A stretch of 64,000 bases of DNA from Methanoregula sp. PtaU1.Bin051 (GCA_002067895.1 MVRE01000014.1:44142-108141); one strand, 5' to 3'. Positions 54,907 through 64,000 are shown, counted from the first letter of the stretch. Notes: generated by a model from the letters alone, not told the origin. Numbers and translations: made by a program.

Positions 54907-56642
54907 CTCTCCACCTCGACGGCTGCAACCTTTTTATCGATCTCCCCGATGAGGACTTTGATCCTTTCCAAATCTTTTAATTCCTTCATCCTGCCAATAT
55001 CCGCCTTTATCGGCAGTTTAAGGATTTTATTGAGAGCGACCCCTTTGTTCATCGCCTCTCCGATGCTGTCATAGAAGGCAAGAATGACCTTGAGCATCCA
55101 GTACTGTTTCTCAAGCGGGCAGAACGAATCGATCTCGTGATAGGCACTCTGCTGCAGGAAATCCTCTCTGATCATCCGTGTTATTTCAAGGATTGCTTTC
55201 TCGCTCTCAGGCAAGGCATCGGGACCAACAAGCTGTACAATTTCCTGGAGTTCGACTTCCTTTTGTAACAGGTACATGGTCTTATCCCGTATTTCCTTCC
55301 AGTCAGAAAAACCACTGTTGACAAACCAGTCCTGAATACTATCGAGGTAAAGTGAATAACTCTTGATCCAGTTTACCGAAGGGAAATGCCGCCGGTATGC
55401 AAGGTTCGTATCAAGTGCCCAGAAAGTTCCCGTTATCCGAAGGGTATTCTGGGTGATTGGTTCAGAGAAGTCACCACCTGGTGGCGACACGGCACCGACA
55501 ATGGTAACAGATCCAAACCGCTCATCGGATCCAAGACAGACTACCCGGCCGGCACGCTCATAAAACGCCGCAAGTCTTGTTGCAAGGTACGCAGGATACC
55601 CTTCCTCACCTGGCATCTCCTCCAGCCTGCCAGAGACTTCGCGTAATGCTTCTCCCCATCGTGACGTGGAATCTGCCATCAGGGCGACGTCATATCCCAT
55701 ATCCCGATAGTACTCAGCCATTGTAATTCCTGTATAAATTGAAGCTTCTCGTGCCGCGACTGGCATATTGGATGTGTTTGCTATAAGGATCGTTCTTTGC
55801 ATCAGGGGCATCTTTGTCCGTGGATCCACGAGTTCCGGGAACTCGCTCAATACATCGGTCATTTCATTTCCCCGTTCTCCGCAGCCGATATATACTACGA
55901 TCTGAGTATCAGACCATTTGGCCAGAGTCTGTTCCGCTACTGTTTTCCCGGTGCCAAAACCTCCGGGAATCATAGCGGTTCCCCCCTTCGTTACGGGAAA
56001 TATGCTGTCAAAGATTCTCTGCCCTGTAATTAGGGGAAGACGGGGATCCTGTTTTGTCCGGTAAGGTCTTCCCTTTCTGACAGGCCATTTCTGCAGCATC
56101 GTGATAAGGGTGTTGTCTTCAAGGATACAGACCGGTTCTCTGACTGTATATGAGCCGTTCTTTATTTCTTTTATCGTTCCGGAAACCTGCGGCGGAACTA
56201 AAATCCGGTGATCGATATGGTATTCCTTTACAGTTCCAAGAACGTCACCGCCAGATACAGTATCTCCCTTCTTTTTCGCGGCGATGAAATCCCACTTTTT
56301 TTCCATATCGATCCCCGGGACAGATATTCCTCTTGATATAAAACTGCCGCTTTTTTCGACGAGTAATGAAAGGGGTCTCTGGATACCATCATAAATCGAT
56401 GAAAGCAATCCAGGACCAAGATCGACCGAAAGCGGGGTCCCGGTATTGATCACTTTCTCTCCAATCTTGAGTCCAGATGTATCCTCATAGACCTGGATGA
56501 CGGCAACATCCCCGTCAAGGCGGATGATTTCACCGTTCAGCTCTTCGATGCCAACTTTAACAACGTCATACATTCTCGATCCTTTCATGTGATCTGAAAG
56601 AACCACAGGACCTGAAATCCTTGAAATGAACCCCTCGATCAT
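54903..56642 (-). CDS. ahaA: A-type ATP synthase catalytic subunit A
   Basis: A 579-aa catalytic subunit. The P-loop is [20 protein letters not shown] near residue 230; [20 protein letters not shown] is the catalytic Asp/Ser/Arg region and [20 protein letters not shown] follows. The non-homologous region (residues about 115-190), specific to A/V-type A subunits, is present. No intein is inserted, although some archaeal ahaA genes have one. ATP is made at the A/B interface on the cytoplasmic side. It starts four bases after ahaF. Confidence 0.97.
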   Translation of the reverse strand: MIEGFISRISGPVVLSDHMKGSRMYDVVKVGIEELNGEIIRLDGDVAVIQVYEDTSGLKIGEKVINTGTPLSVDLGPGLLSSIYDGIQRPLSLLVEKSGSFISRGISVPGIDMEKKWDFIAAKKKGDTVSGGDVLGTVKEYHIDHRILVPPQVSGTIKEIKNGSYTVREPVCILEDNTLITMLQKWPVRKGRPYRTKQDPRLPLITGQRIFDSIFPVTKGGTAMIPGGFGTGKTVAEQTLAKWSDTQIVVYIGCGERGNEMTDVLSEFPELVDPRTKMPLMQRTILIANTSNMPVAAREASIYTGITMAEYYRDMGYDVALMADSTSRWGEALREVSGRLEEMPGEEGYPAYLATRLAAFYERAGRVVCLGSDERFGSVTIVGAVSPPGGDFSEPITQNTLRITGTFWALDTNLAYRRHFPSVNWIKSYSLYLDSIQDWFVNSGFSDWKEIRDKTMYLLQKEVELQEIVQLVGPDALPESEKAILEITRMIREDFLQQSAYHEIDSFCPLEKQYWMLKVILAFYDSIGEAMNKGVALNKILKLPIKADIGRMKELKDLERIKVLIGEIDKKVAAVEVER

Positions 56643-56646
56643 GTCT

Positions 56647-56967
56647 CTATCTCCTTATGACGATATTATACCCAATTGCTCTCTGTAGTAATCGCTCGAT
56701 ATAACTTGTTCTGCTGATCCCTTTGATTCTTGAAGGGATCGGAATAATAATCGGTCTGTACGTTTTGTCGATTTTTTCCATCATTTTGTCATCCAGCACT
56801 GCCATCAAGTCTTCACTTACAGCAACAATTCCGGTATCGTCCCTGAATATCAATGGGGGGATGATCTTCTTGGCCTCATTGAGATCCTTTGCTTCCAGCA
56901 CATCTACACCTGCAAGCCGGAAGCCCGGTGCCGAGTCCGGGTCGGTGACGACAACAAACTTATACAT
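56647..56967 (-). CDS. ahaF: A-type ATP synthase subunit F
   Basis: A 106-aa Rossmann-like small subunit beginning [20 protein letters not shown]. The D-x-x-x-x-x-G-F-x-L-A-G-V pattern is that of subunit F, part of the central stalk with D. It overlaps the end of ahaC by eight bases and lies four bases before ahaA. Confidence 0.92.
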   Translation of the reverse strand: MYKFVVVTDPDSAPGFRLAGVDVLEAKDLNEAKKIIPPLIFRDDTGIVAVSEDLMAVLDDKMMEKIDKTYRPIIIPIPSRIKGISRTSYIERLLQRAIGYNIVIRR

Positions 56968-58018
56968 AGATTAATTCCCCCCTTAGTTCTTTTTCCGGAA
57001 CATCAGCAGTCTTACACCGGGCAATGATCCTGATATTTGTTATCTCGTTATACTTCGCCCAGATATATGCAATAGGAATAGCAACGCTCAATGGATCTCC
57101 AAGGAATTGCCGGATGCCTTGTTTTATCAGGTATTTTTCGAGTTCTTTTTCAAAAACAGATATTTTCCCCCCCCGGAAAAACTCTTCTGGCACATGGATA
57201 AGGAAATTGTATGGTGTGGGTTCCAACTGTTTTACCGCTCCTTCAAGAGTGGAGGATTTCACCATGGTGAGCAACTTATCGGTATTGAGTACCACGCCGC
57301 CATCAATAAGGTAATTTTGCGCTTCTTCGACGTCGACTTTGTCCCGTATCATTCTTAAGACATTCTTGATGTTGGTAATATCAATTTCCATCATGATCAT
57401 ATTACGAACTATACGGTCGTCGTAATTTTCCCCTTTGACCACCTTTAAAGCATTTTTATAGTAAAACCTGTCAATTGCATATTCAAGAATTGCAAGATCC
57501 CGCATGTCGGAAAATTCTCTGAATGAGCGCGTCAGCGGCTTTGCATAGCTGATTCCCCACGTTGCAAGGAGATCGATAACCGCTTTAACATCAGGCTGTT
57601 TGATCAGTTCAATCAGCGTTGTCTCATCAAGCTCTCCTGCTGGGACGAGACATTCAAGAATCTCAGCTGATGTGACATGGATATTCTTTCCCCGTAAGAT
57701 TGTTTTGATATTTTGGACATCCCACCGCCCTAAGAGGATTTTAATATATTTTTCAGATTCGTCCCCTCTCATGAAACCCAGGATTTTCGTGAATGCGTTG
57801 GTAAAATCCTTTCTCAGGGCAACCTCAAGGCAAGTAATCCCGGTATACTGGATGCTTGCCTTTTCAATTTCCTCTTTATAGGATGTAGTTCCCAGTTCAG
57901 TTATAATGGATTCAACATCCGGTTTGAGGATCAGGGTTTCATATATTGATGGGTGGAGCAGGTGTCTTTTCATGCCTCTTATCCGGGCGTTTATGTATTC
58001 ACACTCCACCCTGACCAC
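56960..58018 (-). CDS. ahaC: A-type ATP synthase subunit C (V-ATPase d-like)
   Basis: A 352-aa helical funnel protein that joins the central stalk to the membrane c-ring. It begins with EYINARIRGMKRHLLHPSIY, the family start, and has three related helical bundles (for example YIKILLGRWDVQNIKTILRG). The start is GTG: 58018 overlaps the ahaE end, and GTG 58009 is an alternative that gives a start closer to homologues. Confidence 0.92.
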   Translation of the reverse strand: MVRVECEYINARIRGMKRHLLHPSIYETLILKPDVESIITELGTTSYKEEIEKASIQYTGITCLEVALRKDFTNAFTKILGFMRGDESEKYIKILLGRWDVQNIKTILRGKNIHVTSAEILECLVPAGELDETTLIELIKQPDVKAVIDLLATWGISYAKPLTRSFREFSDMRDLAILEYAIDRFYYKNALKVVKGENYDDRIVRNMIMMEIDITNIKNVLRMIRDKVDVEEAQNYLIDGGVVLNTDKLLTMVKSSTLEGAVKQLEPTPYNFLIHVPEEFFRGGKISVFEKELEKYLIKQGIRQFLGDPLSVAIPIAYIWAKYNEITNIRIIARCKTADVPEKELRGELIYV

Positions 58019-58595
58019 CGTAGAGTACAGTGAATATATCCAGCTTTAACAGAATTTTTGCCCGTTCAAATCTCGATTCGATTGTGTTGAATACAACAAA
58101 TTTTCCGTCTGATGTATTTGCGTTTAAACCCCCCGCAGTTGTAATATCTGTTATAATATCGCAGTTCATATTGAGTTCGGCTAATAATTTTCTGCACAGA
58201 TCAGCATCTTTTTTATCAATATGCAGTTGTATATTTCCTCCCTCCAGTTCTGATAGCGCTTCTTTCAACATTTTTTTGAAAAAGATCTCGTAATTTGGCT
58301 GCTTTCGCGCCGAGAAAAGAATTTGCTTTGCTTCGGAAAAGGCTCTCTTGAAAACTTCATCTTTTGCACGGGTCAATTGCATCCTTCTTTCTTCATGGAC
58401 TTTGGCTAGCAATTTGTGCCGTTCCATATCCACAATTCTTTTTATTCTTTCAAGATGCCGTCTTTTGATTGATCCGTCTTTTCCTGCCGCTTCCTTGATG
58501 ATTTCTGCTGCATCCTGGCTTGCTTTCTCCTTAAGATCCTTAATTCTCTCTTCAGCGCTTACCTGGACCGATTCTATAAGCTGCTCATATGGCAT
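57999..58595 (-). CDS. ahaE: A-type ATP synthase subunit E (peripheral stalk)
   Basis: A 198-aa protein with a long, charged N-terminal coiled coil (residues 8-95) and a globular C-terminal domain with NTIESRFERAKILLKLDIFT, typical of subunit E. It pairs with H to form the peripheral stalk. It overlaps ahaC by 20 bases. A gap of 154 bp separates it from ahaK. Confidence 0.93.
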   Translation of the reverse strand: MPYEQLIESVQVSAEERIKDLKEKASQDAAEIIKEAAGKDGSIKRRHLERIKRIVDMERHKLLAKVHEERRMQLTRAKDEVFKRAFSEAKQILFSARKQPNYEIFFKKMLKEALSELEGGNIQLHIDKKDADLCRKLLAELNMNCDIITDITTAGGLNANTSDGKFVVFNTIESRFERAKILLKLDIFTVLYGGQGGV

Positions 58596-58749
58596 CGTTG
58601 CACCTGCGTTTTGTTTTGGAATACCATGATCGGCCTATTCCTGTCCGGCCCTAAATAATTCACATAGTGATCAGAGATTTTCAAATATTCCGGCCCGATA
58701 TCCTTGGAACAGGCTAACATATTCACCGGCCTAATTCCTTTGATAAATC

Positions 58750-58968
58750 TCATTTCAGCATGAGCATGATCATAGCCGATACAACGAAACCCAGAATAAC
58801 CAGTGTTTCGGGGATCGCAACAAGAATCATCATCAGGCCAAAAGACTCAGGCCTTTCAGCCACTGCACCGGCACCTGCTGCACCGATTCTTGACTGGGCG
58901 ATCCCCGTTCCTAGTGCTCCAAGTCCAAACGCAATTCCCGCTCCAATCGGGATTCCGAAATCCACCAT
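58750..58968 (-). CDS. ahaK: A-type ATP synthase membrane rotor subunit K (c subunit)
   Basis: A 72-aa two-helix proteolipid beginning MVDFGIPIGAGIAFGLGALG. The ion-carrying carboxylate is Glu-54 in VAIPETLVILGFV of helix 2. Gln-25 in helix 1 and Thr-55 next to the Glu are like ligands seen in sodium-binding rotors, but the Tyr found five residues after Glu in classical sodium sites is Leu here. It forms the c-ring. AGGTG lies nine bases before ATG 58968. Single hairpin, not a fused multimer. Confidence 0.94.
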   Translation of the reverse strand: MVDFGIPIGAGIAFGLGALGTGIAQSRIGAAGAGAVAERPESFGLMMILVAIPETLVILGFVVSAMIMLMLK

Positions 58969-59081
58969 GTTTCAACACCTGTTTCTACGTTAATACCATA
59001 GTTTCAATGCTCATATGTTCGACTTTCTGTACTGGACTCTGCAAGACAGATTTAAAGTCCCGCATTCACATCATCCGTTTT

Positions 59082-61001
59082 TCACCCCGTTTTTTCTTTC
59101 ATAAAAGGTTTGTACATCTTACCTCCCCCCTCGTAAAATTTTGAATGGAACTCAACCAGGTGCAACCTGAGTGAATGCAGAAACGGGGAAAACATCGCAA
59201 GGCCAATATTGAGGATATGGAGTAGTGCAGCGATGAGAAATCCCACGTATGCAACTTCAATTGTTCCGCCCAGTTTGTTGGCAACAAGGGCAAGGATGAC
59301 CGAGGCCATGCCGATTGCCATAATCCTGGCATATGAGAGGATATTCACTGCAGTACTCATGATCTCAAAAGCGCCAAAGAACCCGCCACCATAAATGATC
59401 AATGGAAGTGCGATAACAATGAGTACTATGCCGGGTGGGAGAAGTATAGAGGGAAGCATTTCAACGGTTGCTCCCATAACAAGGAGTATTCCTATAATAA
59501 CGGTGATCATACCTGCCTTTTCTATTGCATGTTTCCTGCTCTTTTTGGCAAGGGAGTTGATTATCCCGATACTAAGACCAAGGATGACATGGAATACCCC
59601 AATGGCAATTGCCAAAATTAGCAGGGGAACCATCGCTTCAATCCTGTTCCAAGTAATCCCGAGGAAATGAATTGGATGGATCCAGCCCATCTCCTCACCG
59701 AGATTTCCAAAGAACTCCCCAAATAGGAATCCGAAAAAAATCGCAGGTATCGAAGATATGATAAGGATATTCATCAGGTGCTGGAGCCAGATTTCTGCCT
59801 TGTATTTTTTTTTCATTATAAAGGCAAAGACGAGTATAATAGCACCATATGCTATGTCACCGACCATAAGTCCAAAGAAGATTGGGAAGAAAATAGCTAT
59901 CAGCGGGCTCGGATCGACTTCCTTGTATTTTGGCGCACCGATAATCTGGATGAGGAATTCAAAGGGTTTTACAATAGCCGGGTTATCATAGAATGTGGGA
60001 GCGTCATTCATTTTTTCCGGACTTAACTCAAGTTCAATGACAATAACCCTGCTTCCGAATATATTTTTTATTGTCTCTTTGGTCCGGTTGAGGTATTTTT
60101 TCGGAATCCATCCCTCGATTAAAAATGTATATTCGGTTTGGCCGAATTTCCCATAGACGCTTGCTTCTTCATTCCTGTCTTCAAGCACCTTTTTAAGTAC
60201 TGATAATTCCTGATACCATACTGCGGCAAGAGCCTCGAGTTTTTTATCTATCACTGCCATTTCATCGAGTGATTTCTTTCTTTTTTCAGCAATCAGCAGT
60301 AATATTTCATTGAATGGTTTTCCGAGATATTCCTGAGGCATCCTTACTTCGTTGACATTCTGAGAAAAGATAAACGAATGAACGCGTTCGGAATATTTCT
60401 TATTGAATATGATGACTGTAGCAATTGTTGCTTCATCTACATCTGCGGATATGAGTTCAAACTGGTTTTTTGTGATCTCGACGAGTGCATTCCTGACGAG
60501 CTCCAGAACATCCCGGAATTCCCTCTGTATGAGGATCACAGTGACTTCAAAACCTTCTAGAATAGGCAGCTGACTTTCCAAAGGCTGGATTTTTTTAATT
60601 ATTTTTTCATACCTGTCTAGTGCGTTAACAGAAAATTCTAGGTCGCTTTTATTTGAAGCGAGATCCTTTGTTGTTGATTCAAGTTCTTCAATGACATACC
60701 GGGCTCTCGCTGTGAGATCATCGTGACTTTTTTTCTGAAGATCTTTATAAATCTGATCTTGTTTCTGCAGGTCATCTTGTATTTTGGGAAGAGAGAGAAA
60801 AATACCGCCTATTTTAACAAGAATATTTGAAATATCACCGCTTTTGCCCGGATCCATCTTCCGTAAGATTGTATCTCCAGGTAAGATTGTTTTTGATAAA
60901 TCCTCAAGATGAACCGTTCCGGTGTGATATAAGACATCAACCACGTTCTGAAGATCTTTTTTTGGTCCTATGACCTGAACCTTTTTCATCTTCTGAAGCA
61001 T
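59082..61001 (-). CDS. ahaI: A-type ATP synthase subunit I (V-ATPase a-like stator)
   Basis: A 639-aa protein. Residues 1-330 are a cytoplasmic domain with long coiled coils (KIGGIFLSLPKIQDDLQKQD region) that contacts the peripheral stalks. Residues 350-630 carry seven or eight membrane spans, including FFPIFFGLMVGDIAYGAIIL and LSYARIMAIGMASVILALVA. The latter contains the conserved Arg of the ion half-channel; EFHSKFYEGGGKMYKPF is the family C-terminus. Starts at ATG 61001 or at the ATG four codons later. Confidence 0.95.
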   Translation of the reverse strand: MLQKMKKVQVIGPKKDLQNVVDVLYHTGTVHLEDLSKTILPGDTILRKMDPGKSGDISNILVKIGGIFLSLPKIQDDLQKQDQIYKDLQKKSHDDLTARARYVIEELESTTKDLASNKSDLEFSVNALDRYEKIIKKIQPLESQLPILEGFEVTVILIQREFRDVLELVRNALVEITKNQFELISADVDEATIATVIIFNKKYSERVHSFIFSQNVNEVRMPQEYLGKPFNEILLLIAEKRKKSLDEMAVIDKKLEALAAVWYQELSVLKKVLEDRNEEASVYGKFGQTEYTFLIEGWIPKKYLNRTKETIKNIFGSRVIVIELELSPEKMNDAPTFYDNPAIVKPFEFLIQIIGAPKYKEVDPSPLIAIFFPIFFGLMVGDIAYGAIILVFAFIMKKKYKAEIWLQHLMNILIISSIPAIFFGFLFGEFFGNLGEEMGWIHPIHFLGITWNRIEAMVPLLILAIAIGVFHVILGLSIGIINSLAKKSRKHAIEKAGMITVIIGILLVMGATVEMLPSILLPPGIVLIVIALPLIIYGGGFFGAFEIMSTAVNILSYARIMAIGMASVILALVANKLGGTIEVAYVGFLIAALLHILNIGLAMFSPFLHSLRLHLVEFHSKFYEGGGKMYKPFMKEKTG

Positions 61002-61011
61002 AGAGCCCCAT

Positions 61012-61329
61012 TCACTCCATTAGTACGGATTTTACAATCTTTTCTATTGCCGCTTTTAAGTTGCGTTCTCCTTCCTGCTTGATATCCAATGCCTGCAGAT
61101 TACTCTGATTTCTTAGTTTTTCAATTTCCAGGTTCGTTTTCTCAATCTCCTTTTTGTAATAGTCCTCTGCACTGTTTCTACCCTCTTTCTCTGAATTTTC
61201 TATCATCTTCATAGCCTGTTTTTTTGCTGCAATAATGATCTCTTCTGCCTCCTTTCTCGTATCTTCAATTTTAATATTCAGCATCAGTTCTTTTTCACGA
61301 ATCTGCTGCAATAGTGTTTTTTCCGCCAT
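61012..61329 (-). CDS. ahaH: A-type ATP synthase subunit H (peripheral stalk)
   Basis: A 105-aa, almost fully coiled-coil protein starting MAEKTLLQQIREKELMLNIK and rich in Lys and Glu. It forms the peripheral stalk with subunit E. First gene of the operon H-I-K-E-C-F-A-B-D. ATG 61329 has AGGTGA about seven bases upstream; the in-frame GTG at 61338 overlaps that site and is less likely. Confidence 0.9.
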   Translation of the reverse strand: MAEKTLLQQIREKELMLNIKIEDTRKEAEEIIIAAKKQAMKMIENSEKEGRNSAEDYYKKEIEKTNLEIEKLRNQSNLQALDIKQEGERNLKAAIEKIVKSVLME

Positions 61330-61468
61330 GCGAGTCACCTGCTTTCATGGTTCCCGACTTTTTTATTATCTGACCGATTGATTGGAGGATTTCGCTGCGA
61401 TGTTCGTGTGTTTTGGTTGATTGGTCTATTGGCAACCGTCTTGGTAACGGAATATCTTGTTCTATCAC
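61295..61468 (-). CDS. Possible 57-aa leader ORF overlapping the ahaH start
   Basis: In another frame from ahaH, an open stretch begins after a TAG near 61550 and ends with TGA at 61295-61297. The first usable start is GTG 61468. The peptide would include THEHRSEILQSIGQIIKKSG and end KNTIAADS, overlapping ahaH by 35 bases. Its composition looks protein-like, but the start codon is weak and no Shine-Dalgarno is properly spaced. It could be a leader peptide, a remnant or chance. Confidence 0.25.
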   Translation of the reverse strand: MIEQDIPLPRRLPIDQSTKTHEHRSEILQSIGQIIKKSGTMKAGDSHGGKNTIAADS

Positions 61469-61866
61469 GCTTCCGAGATTTCTGCTATGGGTGGGCTTCA
61501 GGGCAAATTGTAAATTATGATCGCTGTGAACTCTTTTGTTCTATATGATAAATGTATCTAATTATGGCTCAGATCTTTTTTTCTGAATATATTAGGCAGA
61601 AAATGATGAACTGCCGATGAAAAAACAGAAGATTCGTGTTGGTTAATTGACATGAAAAACATATCTCAAATAATTATTATTTCGCACATATCTGAGATGT
61701 TTGCTTGTCTAATTTCTGACATGGTGTTTATAGTATTGAAAGATGACTGGAGCAATTCAACAAAATTATAGAGATTGCATGTAAATTATATGTCGATTCA
61801 AGTATCATTCACCAATCCAAGAAAACTATTTAAGAAAACTCAAAAGATTACGCTGAGGATGATTGT
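61469..61866. other. Gap upstream of the ATP synthase operon
   Basis: About 400 bases with no convincing gene. It must hold the ATP synthase promoter on the minus strand; several AT-rich boxes lie near 61540-61560. On the plus strand TATTTAAG at about 61826-61834 is a TATA candidate for the next gene, with GAGGATG as its Shine-Dalgarno. No tRNA, repeat or CRISPR is seen. Confidence 0.4.
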
Positions 61867-62196
61867 ATGCCTGATGTGACAAATGATGAACGGGGCAGGA
61901 GGATCTTTCAGATTCATAAAGAAAGGGCAGTCGAGATGGCCTTGGAAAAAATCCGCCATAATTCCAGATCCGAACTTGCGGCATTTTCACCTCAGGATAT
62001 AAAGACACTGAACTATATTCTAGGAGAGGCGTGGGTCTCTGTGGGAAGAAATATCTGGGAACAAAGTTCCTTTGCACGGTTGGATAAAAAGGATCTGGAG
62101 GAGATCATCAGTATCGGAAATGATGTTCTAAACAAGAAAGAACGGGAAGAAACCGGGGTCGAAAAGATCTGCAGGATTCTGAAAGGATCGATTTGA
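61867..62196 (+). CDS. Unknown small protein, 109 aa (paralogue A)
   Basis: Starts MPDVTNDERGRRIFQIHKER after GAGGATGATTGT. It is mostly helical and charged, with no signal sequence, membrane span or cysteine motif. It aligns along its whole length with the next gene: MPDVT at the start, GRR-x5-H-x-E, IW/EW near the middle, and the end V-x-K/E-I-x-x-I-L-x-x-x-I. I recognise no family. The pair lies just upstream of a calpain-like protease gene, so a link is possible but unproven. Confidence 0.75.
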   Translation: MPDVTNDERGRRIFQIHKERAVEMALEKIRHNSRSELAAFSPQDIKTLNYILGEAWVSVGRNIWEQSSFARLDKKDLEEIISIGNDVLNKKEREETGVEKICRILKGSI

Positions 62197-62376
62197 ATGA
62201 CGGAAAAGAGAGACCCCCCTATGATTATAATTTAGACCTTTTTTATAGAATTGTATTTACAAATTACGGAGTCTTGAGTTTATAAGGAAATACAATCTCA
62301 TCTATTCCTTTCAACCAAAAGATTATATTCTGCTGAACCATGATCCCTCATCGGGGATACGTAAGAGGTGACAGGC

Positions 62377-62706
62377 ATGCCGGATGTTACACAGAAAGAG
62401 GTGGGGAGACGGTTGTACCATGTGCACAGGGAGAAAATGGCGGAGGGTGCGATAAAAAAGATAAAGATCGGGCTTGGCGACGAATGGAAATCATTCACCA
62501 AGGATGAGATCCACTCTCTTGGCCTGCTGCTACAATGTACATGGAATGTTATTGATCGGAAAGAATGGGACAAAATCCCGTTTGGTCACCTAACAAAGAA
62601 TGATGTCAGGAACATTCTTACGATCGGCAGGGAGTATGTGCCCGGAGCAACAACAGACAGACCGGTTATCGATGAGATCAAGAAAATACTGCTGGCATTG
62701 ATATAA
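62377..62706 (+). CDS. Unknown small protein, 109 aa (paralogue B)
   Basis: Starts MPDVTQKEVGRRLYHVHREK with GAGGTGA six bases upstream; the in-frame GTG at 62368 is part of that site. It has the same length as paralogue A and shares the MPDVT-x-x-E-x-G-R-R opening and helical layout, so the two arose by duplication and then diverged strongly. A TATA-like GATTATATTC near 62322 suggests its own promoter. Family unknown. Confidence 0.75.
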   Translation: MPDVTQKEVGRRLYHVHREKMAEGAIKKIKIGLGDEWKSFTKDEIHSLGLLLQCTWNVIDRKEWDKIPFGHLTKNDVRNILTIGREYVPGATTDRPVIDEIKKILLALI

Positions 62707-63010
62707 CCATAATCGATCCACTCTTACTTTCTATTCTTTCCCAATTCAAGTTCCTGATCGTACAACAGTCCTTATGTTATGCGTCATTTTTCACACACCG
62801 GTTCCATTAGGCGACCGCGCAAAGTAATTAATATTTTTTTATTATCTTTGCACCTCGATTATCAATATATATAGTATTTGGGACTACCAGCATTACAAGA
62901 TTTCATGAGTTATATCATTCCTCAGAATGATCTGCGTTCAATAATTCTGGCATAAGAAAATTTATTATATGGGGGCATGATTATTCACACATTTGCAGGA
63001 GAGGTATGAG
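62707..63010 (+). promoter_or_regulatory. Gap and promoter of the calpain-like gene
   Basis: About 300 AT-rich bases with no gene. TTTATTATAT at 62961-62970 is a good TATA box about 40 bp before the start codon at 63011, which implies a short leader; AGGAG precedes the ATG. Another AT-rich block (62826-62875) contains TATATATAG. Confidence 0.4.
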
Positions 63011-63961
63011 ATGGCAACGACAGGTAAAATCCGGCAGGATGTGGGTGCTCGGAATCCATATGCAATGATCGAAAACCTGGAGCGAAAACAGATTGACTGG
63101 AAGAAAAAATCCCGTGGGGAGATCCGGCATCTTTTTTCAAAGCATTTCGATATGAAATTTGAGGAGGTATTCGGATCAGCGGATTCGCCGATCTTCCGGA
63201 AGGTTGGAGAAGGTGCAGCCTTATCGGTATGTACTGACGCAGCTAATGGCTATTATCCGTATCCGGGCTGGGTATATATGTCGGGAGCCAGTCCCGGGAT
63301 AGATGATTCAGTACAGGGATGTACACCCGATTGTTATTATCTCGCATCGGTTTGTTCCCTTGCATGGGTCAATCCTTCCGCAATTAAAAGGCTGACGTTA
63401 AATTTTCCTTTGACAATCCCGTTTTACATCCCCCCACATACAGTTGACAATCCGGGAGATCAATTCCTCGAAGATCCGCAGACAGTTGATAGTGCGGATC
63501 TCTATTTACGGAAGGAGGATGATGTCTATACCTTCGTTCATGCACGATCGACGACTCCTTCGAATGAGATATGGCCGGCGATCTACGAGAAAGCGTATGC
63601 AAAATTCTTGGGAATTCCACTTGTTGATGGAAATGCCGATCACCCGGATATATCACAGATCGGCCAAGGCAGCGCATTTACAGTATTGCAGAACCTCACA
63701 AAAACCAGACTCGTACTGGATGAACAGTCCTCGCTGACAAGCTCATATAACGACGGTGATGCAGTCTATACAAAAATCCAGTCCAGTCTTTGTCTAGGCC
63801 AGAAGAAAGCACAAAGGCCTGCAGTTTCATTTACCCGCCAGGATCTCGAGTGCGATGAAGACAAGCTCGTTGCCAACCACGCGTACTCGGTTCTTGGTGT
63901 TCAGACCGAGAACAATCAAAAATATGGCTCTGTAGAATTCCTCAACAAGAACCAGAAATGA
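63011..63961 (+). pseudogene. Calpain-family cysteine protease (C2), C-terminus cut by an IS
   Basis: From ATG 63011 (MATTGKIRQDVGARNPYAMI). Calpain motifs are seen: GCTPDCYYLASVCSLAW with the nucleophile Cys near residue 105 and ANHAYSVLGV with the catalytic His near 290. The third catalytic residue, Asn in the usual N-P-W-G, should follow but is lost: at 63926 the sequence passes into an IS end, and the last 11 codons (GSVEFLNKNQK) are IS-encoded. Calpains cleave proteins in a regulated way; archaeal ones are little known. Probably inactive as it stands. Confidence 0.75.
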
Positions 63962-64000
63962 CAAAGTAGAGATCATTCTTGAGAGGTTATAGAGGATCAC
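63926..64000 (-). mobile_element. End of a second IS5-like element (runs off the window)
   Basis: The first 20 bases (GGCTCTGTAGAATTCCTCAA) are identical to the left end of the IS at 43471. The 75 visible bases align without gaps at about three quarters identity, so it is a related but distinct element. On the minus strand the transposase C-terminus ends EEFYRA in both and is open through the terminal repeat. It has inserted into the calpain-like gene. Confidence 0.8.

Noticed and set aside
54903..56642. Intein in ahaA
   Set aside because: The protein is of normal length (579 aa) and the P-loop region is uninterrupted.
1..64000. CRISPR arrays, restriction or other defence systems, prophage
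   Set aside because: No regularly spaced direct repeats outside the TPR array and no cas, restriction, toxin or phage structural genes were recognised.

Overview
The window comes from a methanogenic archaeon, most likely a Methanomicrobiales member close to Methanoregula. This is inferred from gene content and style; no database was searched. Archaeal markers are a nine-gene A-type ATP synthase operon, aIF5A, a proteasome beta subunit next to the KH/beta-CASP factor FttA (aCPSF1), Sec61 beta, Trm-G10 and the coenzyme F420 ligase CofE. Bacterial-type genes common in mesophilic methanogens are also present: grpE-dnaK-dnaJ and purH.

Layout. 1-9.7 kb: 5' part of a malic enzyme gene, an ECF vitamin/metal transporter operon (S, fused double ATPase, T), tRNA-Arg(CCG), an Isf-like flavoprotein, hypD, an MscS channel, a TIM-barrel isomerase, a tRNA-Thr 5' half beside an intact tRNA-Thr(GGT), a 54-aa membrane protein and a PLP aminotransferase. 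9.9-22.2 kb: one 12.3-kb gene for a 4114-aa protein that is nothing but 121 head-to-tail TPR units. This is the most unusual object in the window. 22.3-29.4 kb: an exported TPR protein, Trm-G10, the Hsp70 operon and divergent purH. 29.6-42.6 kb: membrane protein, ilvD, a cbiA-type amidotransferase, a surface protein, a second exported TPR protein with an MFS transporter, fttA-psmB, CBS and UspA proteins, an amidohydrolase and secG. 42.6-51 kb: cofE, an IS element lodged between speB and cofE, aIF5A, a phosphatase/NAD kinase pair, a DUF169 protein and an operon of ACT protein, homoserine dehydrogenase and a GIDDTD-domain protein. 51-52.5 kb: tRNA-Leu(TAG) and a decayed RACo-type corrinoid-activator pseudogene. 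52.6-61.3 kb: a small gene, then the ATP synthase operon H-I-K-E-C-F-A-B-D on the minus strand. 61.8-64 kb: two paralogous small proteins of unknown family and a calpain-like protease gene cut by a second IS that runs off the window.

How the genes fit together. Most of the window is core metabolism and information processing in short operons. The variable parts are the TPR proteins (one giant cytosolic, two exported and membrane-anchored, all with the same repeat consensus), the two related IS copies and the damage they cause, the RACo pseudogene beside tRNA-Leu, and the paralogue/calpain island at the right edge. Both IS ends show a transposase reading frame that stays open through the terminal repeat, so its stop codon must come from flanking DNA. 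The intact-looking left copy also has a hairpin placed to hide the transposase ribosome binding site.
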